Source: Halomonas rhizosphaerae
GTDB taxonomy: Bacteria > Pseudomonadota > Gammaproteobacteria > Pseudomonadales > Halomonadaceae
Assembly (NCBI RefSeq): GCF_030010555.1
Contig: NZ_JASCQP010000021.1
Span: forward strand, 62,001 to 126,000
Reading direction: 5' to 3'
DNA: 64,000 bases
The notes under the pieces are model-generated. The model saw only the letters and a list, made by a program, of their open reading frames with translations, made no database searches and was not told the DNA's origin. Below, piece after piece: positions 16,512 through 23,685 of the stretch. The position numbers were made by a program, and so were the translations under genes. How positions within the stretch are numbered: position 1 is the stretch's first letter; every line of letters begins with the position of its first letter.

Positions 16512-17395
16512 AACCCAACGAGATCGAGATATCACATCACGACAAGGTGCTGTTCCCCGACACGGGCATCACCAAGCGTGAGCTCGCCGATTATTACGCG
16601 CGAATCGCGCAGCGGTTGTTGCTTTATGCAAAGGGACGCCCGCTGACGCTGCGTGCGTTTCCGGAAGGCATCGGCGAGGAGGGATTCTTCAATAAGCATG
16701 CGCCCGACCATTTTCCGGACTTCATCAGGCGTATCGAGGTGCCCACCCGCGACGCCGGTAGAGAGGCCGCGCTCATGTCCAGTGCCGACGAGGCGGCGGA
16801 CCTGGTGTACTTCGCCGGGCAAAACGTGATCGAGATCCACGCGGCACTCTCGACGGAGGCGGACCTCGAGAAGCCTGACCAGCTCATTGTCGACTTCGAT
16901 CCGTCCGACGACGATTTCGACAAGGTGCGGAGGGTGGCCCTGGGATTCTGCGAGTTGCTTGATTCCTTGGCGCTTAACGCCTTCTGGAAGACGACGGGCT
17001 CGAGGGGGTTTCACGCCCATATTCCGATTCGCCCCGAACGGGACTTCAGCACGGTCAAGGGTTGGGCCAAGGCCCTCGCCCGCAAGCTGCACGACGAGAT
17101 GCCCGCGGAAACCACGCTGGAACAGCGTAAGGACAAGCGGGGCGACAGGGTCTTCATCGACGTGCTGCGCAACGACTACGGGCAGACGGCGGTCCTGCCC
17201 TATTCGGTGCGCGCCAGGGAAGGCGCCCCGGTCGCGATGCCGATCCGCGCAGACGAGCTGGAAGACGGCGATCTCCTGCCGGACCGCTATACCCTGAAGA
17301 ACGTCTTCCAGCGCCTCGGCCAGATCGAGGATCCCTGGCGACACTTCAAGCGCCGACGCATCGGGGCGAAGCGGTTGGCGGAGGCTGTCAGCTGA
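16508..17395 (+). CDS. LigD polymerase/primase-like (POL) domain protein
   Basis: This 295-residue protein is the archaeo-eukaryotic primase-type POL domain of LigD. It has LIVDFDPSDDDFDKVR, carrying the paired catalytic aspartates, GSRGFHAHIPIRPERDF, and VFIDVLRNDYGQTAVLPYSVRAREGAPVAMPI with the third Asp in IDVLRN. It would add nucleotides at broken ends before ligation. The ATG at 16508 overlaps the ligase stop (ATGA) and follows a GGAGGGAGAG site, so the three genes form a coupled PE-LIG-POL operon. Length matches a free POL domain. Confidence 0.9.
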   Translation: MKPNEIEISHHDKVLFPDTGITKRELADYYARIAQRLLLYAKGRPLTLRAFPEGIGEEGFFNKHAPDHFPDFIRRIEVPTRDAGREAALMSSADEAADLVYFAGQNVIEIHAALSTEADLEKPDQLIVDFDPSDDDFDKVRRVALGFCELLDSLALNAFWKTTGSRGFHAHIPIRPERDFSTVKGWAKALARKLHDEMPAETTLEQRKDKRGDRVFIDVLRNDYGQTAVLPYSVRAREGAPVAMPIRADELEDGDLLPDRYTLKNVFQRLGQIEDPWRHFKRRRIGAKRLAEAVS

Positions 17396-17420
17396 GGAGA
17401 AGCGGGGTGGGTGGCCGGCC

Positions 17421-17925
17421 TCAGGCTTCCCAGCCCTCGCGCACATGGAATAGTGAGAGCTGGCCGCGCGTCTCCCAATGGTGGGCCCAGCGCAGGTCGC
17501 CCGAAAGCTCCAGACCTATAGAGGGTGACGTCGACATTGCGGTAGACACTGACGCCATCCAACACTCGCGAAAGACATAGTCGTCGACGCACAGTCGGCG
17601 ACGGCCGCTACCTCGAGGCTACCACTGGCCAGACGCCGCTCCAGCCTCAGGTCCAGCTAATGGTGCACCTCGGGGTTGAGACCAGGATTGCCCACCGTCA
17701 CCCGGTCGAAGCAGTGCAGCGGCACATAGGCGGTGGGTGGGTCCATACGGTTGGGACAGCCGCCGAAGACATACCCCCCATCCACCAGGATATTCAGCGC
17801 ATTGCCCTGCTGGCCGCGAATCACCGGATCGAGGCCGTGACCGCCCATGCGTAACGCCTCGATGCCGTTGATCCGGCGCAGCCAGTCGCCGGCAGGCGAC
17901 GAAGGATCGGTGTGGTCATGGTCCC
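17421..17925 (-). pseudogene. TonB-dependent copper receptor (OprC/NosA-like), badly decayed
   Basis: On the minus strand a plug-domain fragment reads GDWLRRINGIEALRMGGHGLDPVIRGQQGN, then ILVDGGYVFGGCPNRMDPPTAY, including the CxxxM pair typical of the OprC copper receptor. It then jumps straight to late barrel sequence (NPGLNPEVHH), so most of the barrel is deleted. A TAG at 17657-17659 replaces the expected Gln codon. LDLRLERRLASGSLEV follows in the same frame. Pieces VDDYVFRE, VSVYRNVDVTLY and LELSGDLRWAHHWETRG follow in other frames, so at least two or three frameshifts are present. The last frame stops at 17421. It is non-functional. Confidence 0.85.
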
Positions 17926-18086
17926 GTGCTTTTTCGAATCAGTTTATAAGGTAAGGGAATATTAAGCCGGGGTGAAATGACCAGGAATAGGTCAGGATAC
18001 GGCATGGGGAGCATCGCCGACATGGCGAGCCACCTTGTCTCAGTAGCCATGCCTGGTAACCAACGCGCGGAGGCGGGCTCCCTCGC

Positions 18087-18836
18087 TCAGCGGCGGGTCT
18101 CGCCCTGCTCGGCCAGGGCTTCCAGGGCCGGCAGGTCCAGCAGCGTCACCTCGCGCCCCCTGACCGCGAGCAGGCCATGCCGCTGGAAGCGGCTCATCAG
18201 CCGGCTGACGGTCTCCAGCGCCAGCCCCAGGAAGCTGCCGATGTCGGCCCGCGACATGGCCAGCTGGAAGCCATAGGGGGAGTAGCCCCGCGCGGCATGG
18301 CGCTCTGACATGCCGAGCAGGAAGCTCGCCATGCGCCGCTCCGCGGTGGCGAAAGAGAGCAGGCAGTGCAGGCGCTGGTCACGATGGAGTTCCTGGCTCA
18401 TGCAGCGGTAGAGCGCCCCGCGCAGGGCCGGCAGCCGGTCACTCAGCGCCTCAAGCGAGGCGAACGGCAGTTCGCAGACGAAGCTGCTCTCCAGCGCCAC
18501 CACGCTGGTCGGGTGGAGCGCCTCTCCGACCGCGTCCAGCCCTGCCACCTCGCTGGGCAGCAGGAAATGGGTCACGTTCTCGCGATACCCCGTGTCCGCC
18601 ACCACCTGCTTGAAGCTGCCCGAGCGCACCACGTAGAGGCTGGTGAAGGGGTCCCCCTCGCGCACCAGCAGCGCCCCCCGCTTTAGCGGCCGGGGGCGGC
18701 GGATGATGGCGTCAAACTGCTCCAGATCGTCAGGAGCGAGTCCCAGCGGCAGGCAGTGCGCGCAGAGGCTGCAGCCCTGACAGCGCGACACCTGGCCTGA
18801 CGGCGTTGCCGCATGGCCAGGGGTATGGTGGGTCAT
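18087..18836 (-). CDS. fnr: Crp/Fnr family oxygen-responsive regulator (FNR/ANR)
   Basis: This 249-residue regulator has an N-terminal cysteine cluster at C19, C22, C25 and C28, and a central C121 (SSFVCELPF). C19, C22, C28 and C121 fit the four ligands of the FNR [4Fe-4S] cluster. The effector domain (about 40-150) follows, and then the helix-turn-helix MSRADIGSFLGLALETVSRLMSRFQR, with the E..SR residues that read TTGAT half-sites. It would switch genes on low oxygen. The ATG at 18834-18836 has GGGAG upstream. It lies next to the decayed copper receptor and divergent from a porin. Confidence 0.92.
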   Translation of the reverse strand: MTHHTPGHAATPSGQVSRCQGCSLCAHCLPLGLAPDDLEQFDAIIRRPRPLKRGALLVREGDPFTSLYVVRSGSFKQVVADTGYRENVTHFLLPSEVAGLDAVGEALHPTSVVALESSFVCELPFASLEALSDRLPALRGALYRCMSQELHRDQRLHCLLSFATAERRMASFLLGMSERHAARGYSPYGFQLAMSRADIGSFLGLALETVSRLMSRFQRHGLLAVRGREVTLLDLPALEALAEQGETRR

Positions 18837-19230
18837 GGTGAACTCCCTGTTCCTTGACGTTCGAGTCGTTCAAGGCTCGGGCCCCCTCCGCGGCACCGAA
18901 GTTGCCTTGGTATCGGTCAAGCGTAGTTCAGGAAGCTGTGATGCAAAATGCCGGCTTACCGATCCTGCGCCAACCGCCATGGCGCAAAGACACATGGGTC
19001 CCAACCAGGCTGCCAGGGAGAATGATGCCTACGAACCTTACAGAAAGATTCCTCATCCTTTTGTCGTAAGTCTGGCTTAGTCGATTGTCAGCCCCGGACG
19101 CGGCCGTTATGTTGAGCCCTGGCGCCGAACGTATCTTCGCCATGCGTACAAGTTACGTTGACGTCAAGGTCACTACAATAAACGATCTGCCCTTCTGCAG
19201 GGGGCAGTCACGCATCGAAAGGAACCGCAA
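18837..19230. promoter_or_regulatory. Divergent region between fnr and the DcaP porin
   Basis: This 394-bp stretch has no convincing gene; the short reading frames in it lack family features. A 6-bp inverted repeat CCTTGA (18852-18857) / TCAAGG (18870-18875), with a 12-nt spacer, lies right behind the fnr start. Near the porin, the perfect palindrome TTGACGTCAA (19158-19167) is 6 bp ahead of TACAAT (19174-19179), a plausible -10 box. Neither is a canonical FNR box (TTGAT-N4-ATCAA). Both are candidate operators only. Confidence 0.4.
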
Positions 19231-20430
19231 GTGACAATTCAAAACCGCTTCAAGCAAACCGCCATCTTCTCCGCCAGCGCCTTGGCCCTCGCCGTTGCCA
19301 GCGCTTCCCATGCCGTCGATTTCGAGGTGGGCGACACCACCGCCAGCGTCTATGGCTACGCCAAGCTGGACATGATCTACGATGTGGATGCCGAACTGGG
19401 TAATTCCCTTGTGCATGAGAACATCCGTCTGGATGATGCCGATGGCTCCGATGGCCATACCACGCTGCATGCCTACCAGAGCCGTATCGGTTTCAAGACC
19501 AGCACTCCGGTCGCCGGCAGCGACCTGGTGACCCAGATCGAGGGTGACTTCTACGGCAGCGGCGGCGGCGAGCTGCGCCTGCGCCATGCCTTTGGCTCCT
19601 GGAACGGCATCCTGGCCGGCCAGACCTGGACCAACCTCTATGGCTTCGTCGCCGGCACCCCGACCATCGATTTCACCGGCACCCACGGCACCGGCAACCA
19701 GGCCCGCCAGGCCCAGCTGCGCTATACCACCGGCAACTTTGCCGTCTCCCTCGAGGAACCGGATGCACTGGGTGGTGTCGTTGATGCCGACTACAACTTC
19801 GTACGCGACGTAGAGTTTAATGACACTGTAATCGCCGAGGAAGTAGCTGGCGGTGATGCGGCGAAGAGCAAATTGCCCGACCTGATCGCCCGCTATACCG
19901 ATACCTCTGGCCCCTTCAAGTACTCCGCCTCCGGCGTGCTGCGCCAGCTCGAGTACGATGCAGACGGTCAGGCCAATGCACCGGCCAATTGGAGCGACGA
20001 CACCGCTACCGGCTGGGGGATCACCCTTGAAGCCGCCATGGACGTGACCGAGGCGCTGACCTTGCGCGGCGGTGTGATCCACGGTGAGGGCCTGGGCGAT
20101 TACCAGAACGTCAGCCCGATGCCTTCTCCCGCCTACGTCAACAGTGACGGCGAGCTCGAGGCCATCGAGGCCACCGGCGGCACCTTCGGCGCCAGCCTCA
20201 AGGCCGGCCCAGGTGCCATCAACGCTGCCTACAGCATCTCTACTGTCGACCTGGACGATGAAGAGATCGATGGCAACGATACTTTCGAAACCGTGCACCT
20301 GAACTATATCTGGTCACCGGCAGAGCGTATCAGCTACGGCATCGAGACCAGCTGGGTCGGCCGCGAGACCAGTGGTGGTGACGAGGGTGACGCCATGCGC
20401 ATCCAGGGCATGGCGATGTACAGCTTCTAA
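19231..20430 (+). CDS. DcaP-like trimeric outer-membrane porin
   Basis: This 399-residue outer-membrane protein starts with GTG at 19231 (AAAGGA upstream) and has a signal peptide ending ASHA before VDFEVGDT. The mature protein begins with SVYGYAKLDMIYD, the DcaP-family opening, and then alternates barrel strands such as YQSRIGFKT, TQIEGDFYG, LRLRHAFGSW and ILAGQTWTNL. It ends AMRIQGMAMYSF with the C-terminal Phe used for barrel assembly. DcaP-type channels pass dicarboxylates and similar anions. Strong hairpins follow the gene. The sequence is acidic, as expected for a halophile. Confidence 0.88.
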   Translation: MTIQNRFKQTAIFSASALALAVASASHAVDFEVGDTTASVYGYAKLDMIYDVDAELGNSLVHENIRLDDADGSDGHTTLHAYQSRIGFKTSTPVAGSDLVTQIEGDFYGSGGGELRLRHAFGSWNGILAGQTWTNLYGFVAGTPTIDFTGTHGTGNQARQAQLRYTTGNFAVSLEEPDALGGVVDADYNFVRDVEFNDTVIAEEVAGGDAAKSKLPDLIARYTDTSGPFKYSASGVLRQLEYDADGQANAPANWSDDTATGWGITLEAAMDVTEALTLRGGVIHGEGLGDYQNVSPMPSPAYVNSDGELEAIEATGGTFGASLKAGPGAINAAYSISTVDLDDEEIDGNDTFETVHLNYIWSPAERISYGIETSWVGRETSGGDEGDAMRIQGMAMYSF

Positions 20431-20438
20431 GCCGAACC

Positions 20439-20462
20439 GATGGCGGGGCAGGCCCCGCCATC
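20439..20462 (+). terminator. Hairpin directly after the DcaP porin
   Basis: An 11-bp perfect stem, GATGGCGGGGC (20439-20449) / GCCCCGCCATC (20452-20462), with a 2-nt loop begins 8 bp after the porin stop. There is no U-run behind it, so it may protect the mRNA end; the hairpin at 20511 is the stronger terminator. Confidence 0.6.
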
Positions 20463-20500
20463 ATTGCGATAGTTCTTTAGAGTACAAGCAACTGCATATT
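20461..20500 (-). repeat. Relic of a porin 5' leader
   Basis: Fifteen bases at 20461-20475 (TCATTGCGATAGTTC) are identical to 23272-23286, the start codon and leader of the second porin, and weaker similarity continues to about 20500. Both read on the minus strand with ATG at the same relative place (20462-20464 and 23273-23275). Behind the first copy there is no porin gene, only the hairpin of the DcaP gene. It looks like the remains of a deleted porin copy. Confidence 0.5.
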
Positions 20501-20510
20501 CGATCCTTGC

Positions 20511-20537
20511 GCCCCGGCCATTCGGCCGGGGCTTTTT
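20511..20537 (+). terminator. Rho-independent terminator
   Basis: A 9-bp stem GCCCCGGCC (20511-20519) / GGCCGGGGC (20524-20532) with loop ATTC is followed by TTTTT. It ends transcripts of the DcaP porin. Confidence 0.9.
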
Positions 20538-20694
20538 CGTTCGGGCGACAATGCCGTCGACTTCCTCGTGGCAACAGTGCACGGAAAAATGCACAGCACC
20601 ATGGTCGCCCTGTAAGCCTGGCCAGATCAGTGACACCAAGCAGCAGGACCTGACGGCAGGTCCCTCCCACCCACACAACACAATGAGGTACACC

Positions 20695-20913
20695 ATGAAG
20701 ATGAAGCTGCTCATTGCCGGCCTGCTTACCAGCCTGATGATGGCCGGCTCTGCCCTGGCCATGGATTCCGAAGCCATCGAGAAGCATATGGCCAAGATCA
20801 ACGACAACTACGTCAAGGCCGTCGAGGATGAAGGCAAGGTCAAGGCACTCGAGGAGAAGGTCGAGGAACTCGAGGAAATGATCCAGATGATCATCGACGA
20901 GCAGGATTCCTGA
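20695..20913 (+). CDS. Small exported coiled-coil protein
   Basis: This 72-residue protein starts MKMKLLIAGLLTSLMMAGSALA, a signal peptide with an ALA cleavage site and no lipobox Cys. The 50-residue mature part is highly charged and ends in a heptad pattern (VKALEEKVEELEEMIQMI), so a short coiled coil in the periplasm is likely. The ATG at 20695 has GAGGT 5 nt upstream and beats the ATG at 20683. It lies between two porin genes with a terminator after it, suggesting a cell-envelope role. No named family was recognised. The base at 20913 is the last of its stop. Confidence 0.75.
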   Translation: MKMKLLIAGLLTSLMMAGSALAMDSEAIEKHMAKINDNYVKAVEDEGKVKALEEKVEELEEMIQMIIDEQDS

Positions 20914-20944
20914 CGGCCCTCATGCAACTGAGGCCTGACGACGA

Positions 20945-20974
20945 GAGGCCCCGGTGCATTCGCACCGGGGCCTC
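20945..20974 (+). terminator. Hairpin terminator between convergent genes
   Basis: A 13-bp perfect stem, GAGGCCCCGGTGC (20945-20957) / GCACCGGGGCCTC (20962-20974), with loop ATTC lies between the small coiled-coil gene and the convergent gene ending at 20998. The U-run is lacking, but the stem is very stable, and it may serve both strands. Confidence 0.75.
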
Positions 20975-20997
20975 GCCGTATCGCGGCACTGGAAAGG

Positions 20998-22029
20998 TTA
21001 CCGACGATCCAGCTGCCGCACCTTGAGTTCGTAGTTATTGACCCCGGAGCCCGAACCCGCGAACTTCTGGCCCTGCACTCGGACGCGATAGCGGCCGGGC
21101 TCCAGTTCGGTGCGCAGGTCCACATCGCCGTCGAACCCCTCACCCGCATCCTGGGCGACCACGCGGCCCTGCTCGTCCAGTACCTCGGCCTCGATGCGGT
21201 AGGTGCCCTCGTTGCCGGGGAAGGTCGCCGTGGTGATGGCCACGGTGCCTGCCTCCAGCACCTCGAAGGTCAGCACCTCACCACGGGCGCGGATCTTCAC
21301 GTCGGTGACGATCTCCTCGAAGCCCTTGGATGGCTCGGCATCGGCGGCGGCAGGCTCGCGCCGGGCAACGCTACCTTCGCTCTCCGCCACTGTCGCGGTA
21401 GTGGTTTCGCTGGTTGATGCGACGGGCTGGCTGCGCTCTGCCTGGCCGGTCGCGGCAGAAGGCGCAGCCACCGCGGCCACGGCATCGGAGCGGCGCACGA
21501 AGGCGGTACGCCCCCCCTCGCGGCGGTTACCGATGAAGGCGATACCGTCGCCGGATGACACGTCGTCCTCCACGTCCAGGCCAGTCACGGTGATATAGAA
21601 GCTGTTGCCGTCGCGGCGCACGCTGCCGAACTTGTTGCCCTGCACCTGGAGCACATAGTCGCCTGGCTCCAGGCGCTGGCGCAGCGCCAGGCCGCCGCTC
21701 TCGCCCAGCCCCTCGCCGCGGGCCACCACCCTGCCCTCGCCGTCGAGCAGCACCGCCTCGACCCGGTAGCTGTCGGACTCGCCCCCCGGCACGCTGCTCT
21801 CGAAGCGGTAGGTGCCGGCCTCCTTCACGGTGAAGTCGTGCTCGTGCACGCTCCCATAGAGAAAGCTGCGGCTACGGGCGTCATTATCGGACTTCAGGAA
21901 GCGAGTCAGGTCGAGCTGTTTACCCTCCTCCCGGAAGCGCTGCTCCATGGCACTATCGGCCCATAGCGGCGCCGAGGAGAACGCCATGCAAAGTGCCAGC
22001 AGGCCGGTGGTCATCTTCTGCTGTTTCAT
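20998..22029 (-). CDS. Secreted protein with two PPC-like repeat domains
   Basis: This 343-residue protein has a signal peptide (to about residue 24, WADS). Two homologous domains lie at about residues 62-152 and 253-343. They share F.V.EAGTY, YR.EA..LD..GRVVA, LR..LEPG.Y...VQG.KF and a final LD. This is the layout of pre-peptidase C-terminal (PPC)-like beta domains. A linker (about 170-240) rich in Ala, Ser, Thr and Glu separates them. It would be a periplasmic or surface binding protein, and no catalytic motif is seen. The ATG at 22027-22029 follows AGGTGAG. The function is unknown. Confidence 0.75.
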   Translation of the reverse strand: MKQQKMTTGLLALCMAFSSAPLWADSAMEQRFREEGKQLDLTRFLKSDNDARSRSFLYGSVHEHDFTVKEAGTYRFESSVPGGESDSYRVEAVLLDGEGRVVARGEGLGESGGLALRQRLEPGDYVLQVQGNKFGSVRRDGNSFYITVTGLDVEDDVSSGDGIAFIGNRREGGRTAFVRRSDAVAAVAAPSAATGQAERSQPVASTSETTTATVAESEGSVARREPAAADAEPSKGFEEIVTDVKIRARGEVLTFEVLEAGTVAITTATFPGNEGTYRIEAEVLDEQGRVVAQDAGEGFDGDVDLRTELEPGRYRVRVQGQKFAGSGSGVNNYELKVRQLDRR

Positions 22030-22061
22030 GAAATCTCACCTGGATGCGTTTACGCCCAATG

Positions 22062-22090
22062 AAAAAAGCCGACCCCGGAGGATCGGCTTT
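22062..22090 (-). terminator. Rho-independent terminator of the second porin gene
   Basis: Read on the minus strand, an 8-bp stem AAAGCCGA/TCGGCTTT (22083-22090 with 22065-22072) with a 10-nt loop is followed by a run of T (complement of A22062-22067). It lies 49 bp after the porin stop and just before the next gene. Confidence 0.9.
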
Positions 22091-22138
22091 CGGTCTCGAA
22101 ACCCGTCGGGGCAGGGTCAGACCCTGCGACCAAGGAGT

Positions 22139-23275
22139 TTAGAACAGGTAGACCGCACCAACGGCGACGCCGTCGTTCTCGTCGTTCTCGCGATCGTACC
22201 AGGCACCCTCGATGAAGGTGTACATGGCATCGGAGATGTTGTAGTTGGCACCCAGGACGACCTCGTTGTAGCTCTCGTCCTCGCGCTCGTTCGGCCAGTC
22301 ACCGCTGGTGAAGGCATCGTCGGCGGTATCGAGGAAATTGCCACCACCCACGTCGACATACTGGTAAGCCGCGTAGATGTCGCCCATGCCGTAGCCGTAG
22401 CGGGCACCCAGGCCATAGTAGTTGGTGTCGGCCAGCAGGTCGCTGTCGGACTCGAAGCGCTCCAGCTTCAGGGCGACACGCAGGGTGTCCATGGTGTACT
22501 GGCCAGTGATGCCGTACTGGTCGCCTGCGTCGAAATCGCCGCCAATGGCGTTGCCATCGCCGTCTGTGCCGCTGAATTCACCATCGTTGTTGCCCAAGTC
22601 GTCGTAGACGGCCGCGATGGAGAAGGCGCCGGCGGTATACTTCACGCCAGCGAAGAAGGAAGCGTCGCTGCTCTCGGCGTCGAAGACATCGACGTTGCCG
22701 CCGTCTGCAGTGGTAGCGTTGACGGAGCCGGTTTCGAACTCGGCGTCGCCCTCGTACTGGGTCCCCACGCCGAACTGGAAGCCGCTGAGCGACGGGGAGA
22801 GGTACTGCAGCTTGTCGCCTTCACGGCTCTCGATGCCCACGATGCGGCTGCTGGAATCGGTAACGTCGAAGAACTCGTTGTTGGTGATCGGATCCTGGAT
22901 CCAGTCATCAATCAGCGGATCCCAGGAACCCAGGCGAACGTCACCGAAGTTGCCCTTCAGGCCCAGGTAAGCCTGGTCACCGGTATCCAGGCCGCCGGCG
23001 GTCTTGGCCTCGTCGGCGTCATGCTCGAGCTCGGCCTTGAAGTAGCCGGCCAGGCCCTGGCTGATCACGTGCTCGCCGGAGAAGCCGATGGTGGAACCGT
23101 TGTCGGCCACGGCGTCCTGGGACTCACCCTCGGCATTGTTGGTGTTGTAGTAGGCAATCTGGATGTTGCCGTAGAGGTCCAGCTTGGTGCCGTCCTCGTT
23201 GTAGACGGTGGCGGCCTGGGCGCCGGAAGCGGCCAGGGCACCGGCGATAGCAGTCGCTAACAGTGTCTTTTTCAT
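22139..23275 (-). CDS. Gram-negative general porin (Porin_4 / OmpC-like)
   Basis: This 378-residue porin has signal MKKTLLATAIAGALAASGAQA, then TVYNEDGTKLDLYGNIQIAYYNT, the usual first barrel strand and loop. GSTIGFSGEHVISQGLAGYFKAELEHD and GDQAYLGLKGNFGDVRLGSWD follow, and the eyelet-loop region. The C-terminus NDGVAVGAVYLF ends in Phe. It would let small hydrophilic solutes through the outer membrane. The protein is strongly acidic, fitting a halophile. The ATG at 23273-23275 has AAGGA about 10 nt upstream. A copy of its leader lies at 20461-20500. Confidence 0.9.
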   Translation of the reverse strand: MKKTLLATAIAGALAASGAQAATVYNEDGTKLDLYGNIQIAYYNTNNAEGESQDAVADNGSTIGFSGEHVISQGLAGYFKAELEHDADEAKTAGGLDTGDQAYLGLKGNFGDVRLGSWDPLIDDWIQDPITNNEFFDVTDSSSRIVGIESREGDKLQYLSPSLSGFQFGVGTQYEGDAEFETGSVNATTADGGNVDVFDAESSDASFFAGVKYTAGAFSIAAVYDDLGNNDGEFSGTDGDGNAIGGDFDAGDQYGITGQYTMDTLRVALKLERFESDSDLLADTNYYGLGARYGYGMGDIYAAYQYVDVGGGNFLDTADDAFTSGDWPNEREDESYNEVVLGANYNISDAMYTFIEGAWYDRENDENDGVAVGAVYLF

Positions 23276-23685
23276 TGCGATAGTTCCTTATTGACTAGCT
23301 TGCTGTTTCGATCGTGGCTGCCCGTTCTTGGTGAGCGGGTCAGCGGGCTTGGCCGGTCTTGGTGCCGGTTCTCGTGCCTGCGGGCTCCCTCCCGGGAGGT
23401 GGCAGGTCGCGAGCCAGACCTCGGCAAAGCCTTGTTATAGTCCAATGCTCGCAAGAGGAACTCTATACCGGGATATACGGGAACGCAACAAGAAAAAAAC
23501 ACTGTTTTCCTTCGCTGCGCCCTACCCTGTCCCGGCGCGTCCCCCTGCCCTTGCGATTCGGGCGCCATCCCGGCGAGCCCGGTACCCGTTCCACCAGCCA
23601 CGGCGATCCGGCATGCGAATCAGGTACCTGGCGCGATGAGCGGGTTCATCATGCCCTGCGAATATGACGAGAGCAAGTCAGCGGA
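23276..23685. other. 410-bp upstream region of the second porin; no gene seen
   Basis: No convincing protein is encoded here on either strand. It carries the promoter and 5' leader of the porin transcribed to the left. TATAAC on the minus strand (near 23434-23439) is a possible -10 box with no convincing -35. The rest, up to the stop of the coiled-coil/ProQ gene at 23686, shows no repeat or RNA that I recognise. Confidence 0.4.

Noticed and set aside
18837-19080. Short plus-strand frame after the fnr start (81 codons)
   Set aside because: There is no ribosome site, family feature or hydrophobic pattern. It is more likely control DNA.
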